From: an uncultured bacterium
GTDB taxonomy: Bacteria > Patescibacteriota > Minisyncoccia > Moranbacterales > GWC2-37-73
NCBI GenBank assembly: GCA_903885965.1
Contig: CAISKQ010000002.1
Coordinates: 1 to 56,464, forward strand
DNA length: 56,464 nucleotides
Reading direction: 5' to 3'
Part shown: piece by piece, positions 19,597 through 29,775 of the stretch
Position numbering within the stretch: the stretch's first letter is position 1
Layout of the letters: every line of letters starts with the position of its first letter
Program-made: the position numbers and the translations under genes
The notes under the pieces: generated by a model
Told to the model about the DNA's origin: nothing
The model's input: only the letters and a program-made list of their open reading frames with translations
Database searches by the model: none

Positions 19597-20625
19597 TTAT
19601 TTTCCGAGAATTTGCTCATAAAGTTTCAGATATTTTTTAGCCATGACAGTGCTGTCGAAATTTTCCTCGGCATATTTCCTGCAAGCTCTTCTATCAAAAA
19701 GATGTGTATTCTTTACAGCATTAACCAGCTCAGCAAAATTATCGGAAAGAAATGCAACTTTCTGGTTATTTAGAAGCTCCGGCAACGGTCCTATCGTTGT
19801 GCCTATAATGGGCGTTCCGCACGCTAGTGCTTCAGCTACAACCATCGGACAAACTTCGGGCCGTCTAATTGGAAAAAGCAACGCTGAGGCACCTTTTAAA
19901 TATTCATATACTTGACTATGCTCAACCTCTCCTTTATATATAATATCCTCACTTAGAAATGGCTCTATCTTTTCAGCGAAAAAGTCTTTTCTGTCTTGCG
20001 TGTTACCAATTCTGCCAAAAATCAAAAGTTTTTGTTTTGCCTCTCTTGCAATTTCAATAGCGGTGTCAATTCCCTTTTGATCGGTTAGCCTTCCAACAAA
20101 TATTAGATATTTTCCAGCTTCGAATGAATACTGAATTTTTTTTGTCGGAACACCGTTGTATATTACGGCCGAGGTCGCAAGAGCTCCACGCTGAGACTGG
20201 CTAAGCGCGACTGTATAAAGATTCACATCTGTCATTTTGTCGAAAGCATCTTTAGAAATCCTATTGTGAAATGAAATAACACAAGGAATTTCAGCTTTTT
20301 CGCAAACACCGGCAGCATATCGCTGCGAATGGAGATGGATAATATCAAAATCCTTCTGAGAATCCAGAACTTTTTCCTGACTGGAAATCTTAATTTTTCT
20401 AAATTCTTTCGAGCCAAGCTGCCGAATATTTTTCATATTCCAAATGCTTTTCTCGAGCGACACAACGTGCCTGGCATCAGTATTCCAATCAGCTGGCGCA
20501 AACAAGGTTACGTCCACACCTAACTCCAAAAAAGCATCTGTCAAGTTTTGAGCAACAATTTCCGGACCTCCCGTATCACCAAAAGGTGGTGCAACCATAG
20601 CAATACGCGGAGTATTATTTTTCAT
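19597..20625 (-). CDS. Glycosyltransferase family 4
   Basis: PPFGDTGGPEIVAQNL, FVGRLTDQKGIDTAIEIA, RPEVCPMVVAEALACGTPIIG. Confidence 0.9.
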   Translation of the reverse strand: MKNNTPRIAMVAPPFGDTGGPEIVAQNLTDAFLELGVDVTLFAPADWNTDARHVVSLEKSIWNMKNIRQLGSKEFRKIKISSQEKVLDSQKDFDIIHLHSQRYAAGVCEKAEIPCVISFHNRISKDAFDKMTDVNLYTVALSQSQRGALATSAVIYNGVPTKKIQYSFEAGKYLIFVGRLTDQKGIDTAIEIAREAKQKLLIFGRIGNTQDRKDFFAEKIEPFLSEDIIYKGEVEHSQVYEYLKGASALLFPIRRPEVCPMVVAEALACGTPIIGTTIGPLPELLNNQKVAFLSDNFAELVNAVKNTHLFDRRACRKYAEENFDSTVMAKKYLKLYEQILGK

Positions 20626-21575
20626 TTCAATAAATCAATTATAAAATCAAAGTTAGCTTGCTTTACTTTTTCATCCGCCAACAACGTAACAAGATCGATG
20701 CCGGGAGTCGTGTTCATCTCTATAAAATATGGCCTTCCAGCGTTATCAAAAATAAAATCGAGAGAATACTGCGCGCCAGGAAAAATCGAAATTCTTTGAT
20801 TGAGCTCTTTTACTATCATCATTAAACTATCAGGAATTGTTTCGGGGGAAATCATTTTTCCAGTTGCGCCTTGATGCAAGTTAGTAAAGAAAGATCCCTT
20901 GGCAGCAATTCTCGAAAGTGCATAGGCCAGCTTCCCGCCTTGATAGACCAAGCGCAAATCTGCGATTTCATCATTCTTGGAAAGTCCAGGAATGCCTTTT
21001 TCGCTTACAATAAATTCTTGAACCAAAACTGGATATTTATATTTTTGAGTGAGAGCTTCACTTTTCTTTCCAATAAAAATGCCTTGCCCGCCGCAACCAT
21101 ACAAAGGCTTGGCTACAATTTTTTCAGCCGGACTTTTATCTATTGCAATTTTCAGTTCACTTTCGTCATTCGCAATTTGCGAAAATGGCATAAATTGACC
21201 AAACATAACATATTGAGAAAGTTTACTATTAAAAATTGCCCGAAAAAGTGGCGAGTTAAAAAGAATTGTTTTTTGAGCTATCCTTAATTTAAAATCTAAC
21301 AAAGAATAGTCGTATTTACTCAATACTTTATCGTAAATCAAATCTGCCTGAATTCTGTTTTCAATTTTCTGCCAGCTTCCGCCTTTGAATGTCCAGGCTT
21401 TTTCGAATTGATTCTTTTCGCAGTCGTACCATTTCATACTAGCACGATACAGCATAACCCCAGCCTTCTCTGCTCGCACCATCCAGTCTTCAATCGCAAT
21501 CCTGGTTCCTTTATTAGTAATTGGAACCATTTTTTTCCAATCGTCCCCTGCATACATTATGATAATATTTTTCAT
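20622..21575 (-). CDS. ATP-grasp domain protein
   Basis: KIVAKPLYGCGGQGIFIGK, VQEFI, FIEMNTTPGID. Confidence 0.8.
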   Translation of the reverse strand: MKNIIIMYAGDDWKKMVPITNKGTRIAIEDWMVRAEKAGVMLYRASMKWYDCEKNQFEKAWTFKGGSWQKIENRIQADLIYDKVLSKYDYSLLDFKLRIAQKTILFNSPLFRAIFNSKLSQYVMFGQFMPFSQIANDESELKIAIDKSPAEKIVAKPLYGCGGQGIFIGKKSEALTQKYKYPVLVQEFIVSEKGIPGLSKNDEIADLRLVYQGGKLAYALSRIAAKGSFFTNLHQGATGKMISPETIPDSLMMIVKELNQRISIFPGAQYSLDFIFDNAGRPYFIEMNTTPGIDLVTLLADEKVKQANFDFIIDLLK

Positions 21576-21581
21576 ATACTC

Positions 21582-23012
21582 TTATTTATTTACGTCAATC
21601 AAGAACTTTCTTAAATTTCGCTTACCAATAATAATCGGGTATTTTAAATGAGCCCGATTAATTAAGGTAACTCTTGTTGGAATAACGACGCCATCCATTA
21701 CCACTGTAATCCTAATTGTAGGTCGATATGTTGAACCACTAGCAGAATTAATTACCAATGTACTTTCAAGATGTGGGATATGTTTATAAATACTCCAGCG
21801 CTCTTGCTTACTCAAGTGCTCGATATCCTTATAGGTTGCTTCAATTTTTTGATATTCGGTAACCGTGTCATTAAAACCAAGCTGCTGGGCAAGGTCAATG
21901 TCAATTGAAGTAAAGCCCGCACCAGTGTCAATCTTGGCCTCAACTTCAACAGATTTTCCATCCCTACCAATAAGTTTTATTTTCTCAATCGTCCCAATCA
22001 CTTTTCGTCCAGAGATGTCTTCCACTTCTTCTTCAACCTCACCTCCGAAAAGATCTCTGCCTACGCGAACTCCCCGCGCCGCAGTTTTTATTTTCAAACC
22101 CTTTATTCTTTCTAATCTTTCTCGCAAACCTGCTAAATTTGCAACTTGAATACCAAGTCCAGGACGAGCATTTATTTCCAAGAAAACTGGCCCGCGCTCC
22201 CTGTCAATTGCAACATCGGCTCCCAGAAAACCCATACCAGAAATCTCTTGGGACTTAACAGCTAAAAGTAAAATGTCTTTCCAATAAGGAATTCTAATCC
22301 CAGAAAGCAACATCCTTGTTCCTGGCACATAATCAATAATCTTGCCTTTACCTAAAACTGCCGTAGTTGTGACTCCGGAAGTTAAATCTATCCCTACTCC
22401 AATTCCGCCTTGCTGCAAATTAGCCTTTCCGCCTGACTCTCTAGTTGGAAGGCGAAGCATTGCCATTACTGGAATTCGATTAAAAACAATTACTCGAATA
22501 TCCGGAATACCTTTATACGCATAAGGCTTGAATAATTTAAGCAAAGTTAAACGTTCCTCAAAGAATGCAACGTCCGGCAAATTCGAAAGTGAGAATGCTC
22601 CATCTAAAATATTCAAAATATGACTTTTTAGATCCTGGACGGTAACTTTTGATCCATCTGATTTTATCCAAACAGGATCAGGCATGTCTTGCGTCTCAGC
22701 TTGTACAATTTTTCTTGATAACTTTTTTCTGCCATAAACAACCAAAATTCCGCCACCGCCGAATCCTCGATTGGGTTTTAGTGCAAAAGTGGATGGTAAT
22801 GCTGTCCAATCAAAATTTTCCAGCTCTTCAGCTGATTTGATTTTAGCCAGCAGCTTAGGAACAGGAATTCCACCTTTTTTTAAAGCGCGCTTGCTTAAAA
22901 TCTTATCATCTGCAAGACGCTTAGCTTTTTTCTTATTATAAGGACGAATATAGTCAAGATTTCGAGCATTAAGTCCCAACAATTTTCGCGCATTTTTAAA
23001 TTCTTCGAACAT
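21582..23012 (-). CDS. RimK-like alpha-L-glutamate ligase-related ATP-grasp fused to retropepsin-like aspartic protease (DUF785/PF05618-type)
   Basis: FALKPNRGFGGGGILVV, PVFLEINARPGLGIQVAN, C-terminal VEAKIDTGAGFTSIDIDLAQQLGF. Confidence 0.85.
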   Translation of the reverse strand: MFEEFKNARKLLGLNARNLDYIRPYNKKKAKRLADDKILSKRALKKGGIPVPKLLAKIKSAEELENFDWTALPSTFALKPNRGFGGGGILVVYGRKKLSRKIVQAETQDMPDPVWIKSDGSKVTVQDLKSHILNILDGAFSLSNLPDVAFFEERLTLLKLFKPYAYKGIPDIRVIVFNRIPVMAMLRLPTRESGGKANLQQGGIGVGIDLTSGVTTTAVLGKGKIIDYVPGTRMLLSGIRIPYWKDILLLAVKSQEISGMGFLGADVAIDRERGPVFLEINARPGLGIQVANLAGLRERLERIKGLKIKTAARGVRVGRDLFGGEVEEEVEDISGRKVIGTIEKIKLIGRDGKSVEVEAKIDTGAGFTSIDIDLAQQLGFNDTVTEYQKIEATYKDIEHLSKQERWSIYKHIPHLESTLVINSASGSTYRPTIRITVVMDGVVIPTRVTLINRAHLKYPIIIGKRNLRKFLIDVNK

Positions 23013-23020
23013 ATTTATTC

Positions 23021-23677
23021 TTACTTTAAGTTTTTCAAAACGTCCTTAAATCTCATATATTCCGTTAAGCGAAGTCCATCCCATTTTCCAAGGAAAATAT
23101 TTATTGGAATTGTAATCAAAATCATCCACGGAAAAGCAACTATTCCTCTGACGAGCGCAGGCCAACTTGCCAAATAATATCCAACTAAAGAAATAACCAA
23201 AGTTTCTACAGCCAATATAATAGCCGTCTTATTTCCCTTTTCAATTTGAGTTGCAACAAATTTTTCCACAATCGTAATCATAATTAGAATTGGAAAAATC
23301 GAAACACTAGCAAGTCCGGTTCTTTGCATATATCCACCCAGGCTAAGTAGCGCCAAAATTGAAAATGCAATAATACTAAGCGTAATTGCAACTCTCGGAA
23401 GATACAAAATTCGCAGCCCCTTGAGCGCAAAACGCATTAGCATGCCAACCAAAATAACGCTAATAAAAACAATCACTCCGTAGCGAAGCTGCGGCACTGC
23501 CAAAAATGCAAATGTCACAATCGCTGGAGTATAAATCCCAAAAGCCTTAATTCCAACCACCTGACGAAAAAATGCAATTAAGGTTACAATAACTGGCAAC
23601 ATCAAAAGCAAAATGACCGTATCCAGGGGTACGCCTTGTTGCATAAGAAAACTAATAATAGGGCTGACGTTGTTCAT
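23021..23677 (-). CDS. 7TM protein (family usually associated with inactive transglutaminase / RimK-like operons)
   Basis: Multiple TM helices, FFRQVVGIKAFGIYTPAIVTFAF; operonic with RimK-like gene. Confidence 0.75.
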   Translation of the reverse strand: MNNVSPIISFLMQQGVPLDTVILLLMLPVIVTLIAFFRQVVGIKAFGIYTPAIVTFAFLAVPQLRYGVIVFISVILVGMLMRFALKGLRILYLPRVAITLSIIAFSILALLSLGGYMQRTGLASVSIFPILIMITIVEKFVATQIEKGNKTAIILAVETLVISLVGYYLASWPALVRGIVAFPWMILITIPINIFLGKWDGLRLTEYMRFKDVLKNLK

Positions 23678-23987
23678 AACATTTCATAAAACATAAAGCA
23701 TGAAACACGCAACATGTCTTTTTAAATAAAAATATTCAAAATATAATAAATTTCTAAAGATACAATAACCAAAAGACAAGCACCAAACATAAGCTAGCAT
23801 CCAATATACAAACACCAAGATACAATAACTAAACAAAATTCAACAATCAAAACTCAAACATTCAAACGATTTGTAATTTTGGATCTTGGAATTTGAAATT
23901 TGTTTGGTTATTGTATCTTGTTTCTTATCTATATATTTTTTGTATCTTGGCTACTATCATTATTCTACTTTTTCTATAAATTAATAC

Positions 23988-24512
23988 TTAATTTCTAATT
24001 TGTCTCATTTTCCTACTATTAAGATGACAAAGCGCAATCGCAATCGCATCCGCAGTATCATCCGGTTTCGGAATGCTCTTAAGATTCAGAATCTTTTGAG
24101 TCATGATTTGAATTTGCTTTTTTTCTGCTCTTCCGTATCCGGTAATCGCCTGTTTGACTTGAAGCGGTGTATATTCAAAAATGCTAACACAAAATCGCTC
24201 GAGTGTCAATAGTATTGAGCCTCTTGCCTGACTTACTTTCATAACGGTTTTAAGGTTCTTAAAAAAGAAAAGATCTTCCACGGCAGCTTCATGCGGCTCA
24301 AATTTTGCAATGATTTCTTCCAAATCCTTCACGATCTCCAAAAGCCGCTCAGCGGTGGTGTTTTTTGGTGAAGTAGTGATGTGCCCATAAGCTATTGGTC
24401 TGACGCAACCCTTAATCTCTTCCAATACTGCCCAGCCCACAATAGCGGTTCCGGGGTCAATGCCGAGCACTCTCAATGCCTCAGGTGCTAATATATCTTT
24501 TTGTTTTTGCAT
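23988..24512 (-). CDS. ruvC: Crossover junction endodeoxyribonuclease RuvC
   Basis: VLGIDPGTAIVGWAVLEE, AVEDLFFFKNLKT, DTADAIAIALCH. Confidence 0.95.
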   Translation of the reverse strand: MQKQKDILAPEALRVLGIDPGTAIVGWAVLEEIKGCVRPIAYGHITTSPKNTTAERLLEIVKDLEEIIAKFEPHEAAVEDLFFFKNLKTVMKVSQARGSILLTLERFCVSIFEYTPLQVKQAITGYGRAEKKQIQIMTQKILNLKSIPKPDDTADAIAIALCHLNSRKMRQIRN

Positions 24513-24546
24513 TATCAGTTTTTCAAAAAAGTTTTTAGACTCAAAA

Positions 24547-25263
24547 TCATAAGTTGTCATATATCTCCTGCACGTCTTCGTGCTCATCCAATTTTTCTAA
24601 AAGTTTTTCGTAGTCAGCCCTTGCATTTTCATCCAGCTCAGTTTTTTGCAAGGCCGCATAAACTAGTTCCGCTCCTTCAACCTTAAGTCCTGCTTGCTCT
24701 AAATTTTCCTTCACAGATTTTAGATCCTCAATTTTTGTATATACAATAAAAATATCTTCTTCGCTAGTCATATCCTCCGCGCCTGATTCAATTGCCAGCA
24801 TTTCCAATTCATCCGCTTTCTTGTCGCCGACAGCAACCGCAACACTCCCTACCAATTTAAACATGAACTTCACACCTCCCTCACTGGCAGGTTTACCTCC
24901 GGCCTTGGTAAGGATACTTCTGATTTCGCTACCAGTTCGATTTCTATTATCCGTAGCAGTCTTGATGAGCATTGCCACATTTCCCGGGCCATAACCTTCA
25001 TAGATGATTTCCTCAATTTCAGCCCCGTCTTTCAATTCGCCAGTACCTTTTTTAATTGCGCGTTCAATTGTTTCTTTTGGCATATTCATATACCTCGCGC
25101 TGTCAATTGCCATTTGTAACTTGAAATTCATTTCCGGCTTGCCGCCGCCTTCTTTGGCTGCAATTGTAATAAGTCGGCCGTGCCTTGTAAAGACTTTCGC
25201 CCGCTTGGCATCATTAACCCCTTTTCGTTGTTTGATTCCCGCCCAATGTGAATGTCCAGACAT
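24547..25263 (-). CDS. YebC/PmpR (TACO1) family regulator
   Basis: MSGHSHWAGIKQRKGVNDAKRAKVFTRHGRLI. Confidence 0.97.
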   Translation of the reverse strand: MSGHSHWAGIKQRKGVNDAKRAKVFTRHGRLITIAAKEGGGKPEMNFKLQMAIDSARYMNMPKETIERAIKKGTGELKDGAEIEEIIYEGYGPGNVAMLIKTATDNRNRTGSEIRSILTKAGGKPASEGGVKFMFKLVGSVAVAVGDKKADELEMLAIESGAEDMTSEEDIFIVYTKIEDLKSVKENLEQAGLKVEGAELVYAALQKTELDENARADYEKLLEKLDEHEDVQEIYDNL

Positions 25264-25585
25264 ATTTTTAGCTTCTTAGGCATTAGCTTTTTAGCTTCAT
25301 AGCTTTAAAAACCAACTTCAGAATTTTCTTTATAACTTTATTACTTTCGACTTTATGACTTTTTAACTTAATTTCATCCTACCACCCCAAACTGTTCATT
25401 TCAAGCTCAAGCACAAGACTTACTAACAAAAAAACTTTCCATTATAGGAAAGTTTTTATGGAATCAACAGATCGGTTCAACGTCTCTGACTTTAACCGCA
25501 TTGTTCTCGCTAATCTTTACCGCCAAAAAACCTTCTCAATGTGAGAAGGTTTTTAATGTCTTAAATTATCTACTCTGAAACAAAA

Positions 25586-26374
25586 CTAAATGGTTACTTC
25601 TTCCCAGGTTTTTCCATCATCGCTCCATTCTATTTTATCCCCTTCTTTGACTGCTCCTATATAATCAGCGGCATAACTACCATCCCCAACGCTACTATTC
25701 CTAGTTCCCACCGTCATTACGGTTTCGTGTGCTTCATGCACAGGAAGATCCTCCCCGTTAAACTTAACATAAAAAATATCTTCATTATAATAGCCATTAT
25801 TATTACTTACTGATTCAAGGTGTGGCTTACCCCACATAATCCTCTCCAGCTTCTCTTCCTCTGGATGACCAGCTATAGACTCTCGGAAACTGTTCCACTT
25901 TTCCGAATGTCTCGCGTACTCTGCTTTTTGTAATGCATCCTGATCAGCTTTCCATGCTTCAGTTATGTCATGAAAGGTCACCTTAACACCCGCCCCTATA
26001 TAATCTCTTAAATCCGGAAATGCCCTCTTTGATTGCTCTCGAGCATTGCTTGTATTCTCCTTACTACAGTTTTCAAATGATGCCAGATAGGTTTTACCAC
26101 CATCTGAAAAGACACGAATACCGCCTCCCTGTTGAAAACCTTGAGCCTCATCAAAACCAACAACGTTAAGCTCTCTTACAATTTCTGCTGTTTTAGGATA
26201 ATCCTTTTTTAAAGTATAGGCACTCAACTTTTTCGCATAGTTAATTTTCTCAATTCCATTTTGAATGTCTAGCGCCTCCGAATATATTTCTTGTTTATTA
26301 TCTTCTGACCTTTTTTCTTTCCCTGGCAAACCCGTTGGCACCTGTGGAACTCCAAACTTTTCTCCTTCTCCCAT
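25586..26374 (-). CDS. Hypothetical protein
   Basis: Long ORF, no family recognised. Confidence 0.6.
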   Translation of the reverse strand: MGEGEKFGVPQVPTGLPGKEKRSEDNKQEIYSEALDIQNGIEKINYAKKLSAYTLKKDYPKTAEIVRELNVVGFDEAQGFQQGGGIRVFSDGGKTYLASFENCSKENTSNAREQSKRAFPDLRDYIGAGVKVTFHDITEAWKADQDALQKAEYARHSEKWNSFRESIAGHPEEEKLERIMWGKPHLESVSNNNGYYNEDIFYVKFNGEDLPVHEAHETVMTVGTRNSSVGDGSYAADYIGAVKEGDKIEWSDDGKTWEEVTI

Positions 26375-26734
26375 AATTTTGTCTTTGAAAAATATTTTTC
26401 TGAAAAAGTATTTCCAAAAGTTTATTTTAATTATTTTTTTACTGAAGCTAAAATATTTCCCTATTTGCCTCTATTTTACCCCCCCCCCTCACTCAACTTG
26501 TCAAATTCAAAAAAAACGCTTTGCAAGATTATGCAAAGCGGTTTCCTTTTACCTTATGTAGTTGTATGGTAACGCTTAAATTTTCAACCCCGAATATTCC
26601 TTCAGGGTTTCCGCAAAGCCCACATTAATCAATCAACAACGCCTCAGATCCCAAGTCTCTCAATTTTGTACTGGTATATATGATGAAATATAAATAAATC
26701 ATCATACATACAATAATTATATTGGAAAATATGA

Positions 26735-28711
26735 TTATTTTAGAGTTTCTTCATATTTTTTTTCCCCGCTCCAAGAAAAAACCCTTTTAATTTCATTTGC
26801 TTGCACGACCACTTCTTTCTTTTCTGTCCCTAAATTATCTTCGCAAATAACCTCAGAAACGCCACTTAGTAAAATTTCAGCAACACCATCTTTATTTATA
26901 TCCGCATATTCGCTTTTCAATTTTCCATCTCTGAAAACCTCATCGCACTGCCAATATCCATATTGCTTATAATTATCGGGCGAAGTGCTAAGTTCATTTT
27001 TAGAATCAATTGCCTGAGTTTCCAAAAGTAGTTCTGCCTGATTGCTAACAATTTTATATAGATATAGTGAACCATTTCCAACATGCGTTTTGCCATATAT
27101 TTCTAAAATAGGATCTGCAAAACCTTTCAGATATATGAATTTTGCGCTCAAAATATACTGCTGTTTTATTGGGTTGTCTATCGCCAGCCATTTGATATTA
27201 CCATCATTTTCTAGACTGCCTATTTTCAAATTTTCCCACCAATCTTTTTCCCATTCCAAAATAGCAAAAAATAATTTTGGATCGCTTTCTGAAAAAACAA
27301 GCTCCACATTATTTAGTTCGACCGAATTAGCTGTGTTCTCATTTAATATTTTATTTTTAATAAAACTGTTTTGATCTATTATTTTTTCAGGATTATTGAA
27401 AAAACCATGTAAGCCAAAAATAAGTGGAGCAATAAAAATAAACGACCACAATTTTATACTTTTCTTAGGATTTGATTTATCAAGACCCTCAGTATAAATA
27501 AGCCAGATATTATCAGCATATTCCGCAGGGCCAGGTCCATAGGCTTGCACTGCCGCCTTCCAATCTTTCCAATATCTTTTCCCACCGCTTATTCCTTGTG
27601 CTTTATGATATAGCCATCGAACACCCCAGTAAATGCTTTCGTATGGAGTATCAGCATTTGCTTTGCCATTATAATCAAGTTTCTTTTCTGTGCCATTCTG
27701 CATACAATATTCAGTCAGTTCTCCGTTAAGCGTTTTCAATGATGGATCGCCTGGATTTCCGACCTGCATGACATTAATTTCTCCACCAGAATAATATCCC
27801 ATTTTACTTTCACGATAAATAATCGCCTTCACTAAGTTTGGATCAAGTGGTTTTTCTACTGGATATTTATCGCGTAAAAATTCTTCGTTCCACTTATTGA
27901 CGACCTCCTCAATTATCACATCGTAGCGATTATAGTCACTATTGCCAAGCGGTCCTTTATTCTCATACGGCCCAACTGGGATGTTATTTTTTTTATCTTG
28001 ATTATCATTATTTTCAAAAATACTTAAGTCAAGTTTATTTAAAAAAGGTTTCCTGTCTGCCCAAAGTTCAATATAATGGATTCCTTTTGCTAGACCAAGA
28101 TAAAACCGATTCGATTGGGTTTTCCCTTGAAGATCCCTTCCTTGCCAAAACCAGTTTTTGCCCCACCAGCTAGACTTGGAATTTTTTTGAATTTCTCCAT
28201 CAATCACAAGCTTAATATCATCACTATCAAAGGCATTTCTCTTTTTACAAGTAACTTCCACATCAAGAAAATTAACTGGAAAATCAACAACCACAACAGT
28301 AACCCAGGATTGACGATCTTTTTCTGATGATTGAATGTCTTTCAGCACGTTCAATGAGTTACCAATATCTAACTTATTGATCTGCGGCTCACTTAATAGC
28401 TCAGCCCCTCTTTTCGGAATAAATTTTATAGTATGTTTTCCTCCAACCAACTTCAAAATAAACACAATTGTTTTTTCTGTTCCCTTTAAATCTGAGCCAT
28501 TCCAAGCTGAGGGAATATCAAAATACTGTGACTTATTTCCTAAAGGAATTTCCCTCAATTTAAGCTCATCAATTTCCACTCTTAAATCTTCTCCGCCAAA
28601 TAATCCGAGGAATTTACCATTTTGACATACAGCAGAGACCTCGATCATGTAAACTCCAGCATCCGAAACACTAAAATTGAATTCCCATGGTTGTTTTATT
28701 TTTTTATACAT
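26735..28711 (-). CDS. Protein with lytic transglycosylase-like (SLT) domain
   Basis: PLDPNLVKAIIYRESKMG...NVMQVGNPGD...WGVRWLYHKA...AVQAYGPGPAEYADNIW. Confidence 0.75.
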   Translation of the reverse strand: MYKKIKQPWEFNFSVSDAGVYMIEVSAVCQNGKFLGLFGGEDLRVEIDELKLREIPLGNKSQYFDIPSAWNGSDLKGTEKTIVFILKLVGGKHTIKFIPKRGAELLSEPQINKLDIGNSLNVLKDIQSSEKDRQSWVTVVVVDFPVNFLDVEVTCKKRNAFDSDDIKLVIDGEIQKNSKSSWWGKNWFWQGRDLQGKTQSNRFYLGLAKGIHYIELWADRKPFLNKLDLSIFENNDNQDKKNNIPVGPYENKGPLGNSDYNRYDVIIEEVVNKWNEEFLRDKYPVEKPLDPNLVKAIIYRESKMGYYSGGEINVMQVGNPGDPSLKTLNGELTEYCMQNGTEKKLDYNGKANADTPYESIYWGVRWLYHKAQGISGGKRYWKDWKAAVQAYGPGPAEYADNIWLIYTEGLDKSNPKKSIKLWSFIFIAPLIFGLHGFFNNPEKIIDQNSFIKNKILNENTANSVELNNVELVFSESDPKLFFAILEWEKDWWENLKIGSLENDGNIKWLAIDNPIKQQYILSAKFIYLKGFADPILEIYGKTHVGNGSLYLYKIVSNQAELLLETQAIDSKNELSTSPDNYKQYGYWQCDEVFRDGKLKSEYADINKDGVAEILLSGVSEVICEDNLGTEKKEVVVQANEIKRVFSWSGEKKYEETLK

Positions 28712-28775
28712 AGGTTTATAGTATTTTTAAAAAATCTATAATTTTATAAATTTATTTATTACTTTATTACCCTCC

Positions 28776-28873
28776 CCGTCATTGCGAGCATGTAATCATG
28801 CGTGGCAATCTAGGGCCTTGCCGAGTTCTGGATCGCCACGGATTTCCGATTACAAAAATCTTCGCGATGACAG
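28776..28873. repeat. MITE-like element (GTCATTGCGAG...CGCGATGAC ends)
   Basis: Terminal inverted repeats; partial copy at ~3598-3642. Confidence 0.6.
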
Positions 28874-29318
28874 AGTCTTATTGCTTTACGACTATCTTCA
28901 TCCTAGCACCCTAAATTATTCATTTCAAGCTCAAGCAAAAAAAGTCGGTTCAATGTCTCTGACTTGAACCGCATTTTTCTTAAAGTTTATTGTCTAGCAA
29001 AGTGAGCGAAATGAATTCGCCGGCTGGCGAATTCATTTCGCAGCAGCCTGTCCGCCTTTGGAGGAAGCGACGATAACAAAAGGTATTTTGCCTACGAGGC
29101 TTGTCCACCTCGGCGAGCCTCAGGCGAGACAGGCCTCCAGGGCTTGCCCTGGGGTATTAATACCCTTTTATTTTAATTATTTTTTTATTCAAGCTAAACT
29201 ATTTCCCTGTTTGCCTCTATTTCCCACCTCAAGCAACTTGTCAAATTCAAAAAACCGCTTTGCAAGATTATGCAAAGCGGTTTTTTCTTTTTTACCTTAT
29301 GTAGTTGTATGGTAACGC

Positions 29319-29600
29319 TTAAATTTTCAACCCTGAATATTCCTTCGGGGTTTCCAGCGTGGCTTGCACGGTTGAGTTTTCCGTGTTGAGAAGTTTGACA
29401 TTTTCAAATTCTTGAAAAATTTTGGTGACAACCTCATCTGCCCAAGATGGTGTGATAGCTTTGACACCTTCAAAATTTATTTCAATCAGTTCGTCTTTTG
29501 GCAAACCATTCAGAGAATATGACTGTAATGCCAAATAAGCTTCTCTTCCGGCTTGATGTGAAGCCAAAAGATCACCACATTTTTTTATTTCAATTTTCAT
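29319..29600 (-). CDS. STAS-like (DUF4325) domain protein
   Basis: LIEINFEGVKAITPSWADEVV. Confidence 0.7.
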   Translation of the reverse strand: MKIEIKKCGDLLASHQAGREAYLALQSYSLNGLPKDELIEINFEGVKAITPSWADEVVTKIFQEFENVKLLNTENSTVQATLETPKEYSGLKI

Positions 29601-29699
29601 AATTTTTGCAAATCTTTTTCCATAAATCTATTTTTATCCTAGCAAACAAAGCCTGCCAAGTCCAGCCAAAACGACTTATTAAATCACTGACCGTTGCAA

Positions 29700-29734
29700 G
29701 GAGGCTCAACCTCCATTATGGAGGTTGAGCCTCC
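29700..29734. repeat. Double-palindrome hairpin (GGAGGCTCAACCTCC family)
   Basis: ggaggctcaacctccattatggaggttgagcctcc. Confidence 0.9.
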
Positions 29735-29775
29735 AACGGTTACCCAGCTTGAACCAAATTGCTTTAGCCTTATAA

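Noticed and set aside
23690-23950. Repeat-rich intergenic stretch as CRISPR
   Set aside because: Units are 7-10 bp degenerate words without regular repeats, spacers or cas genes.
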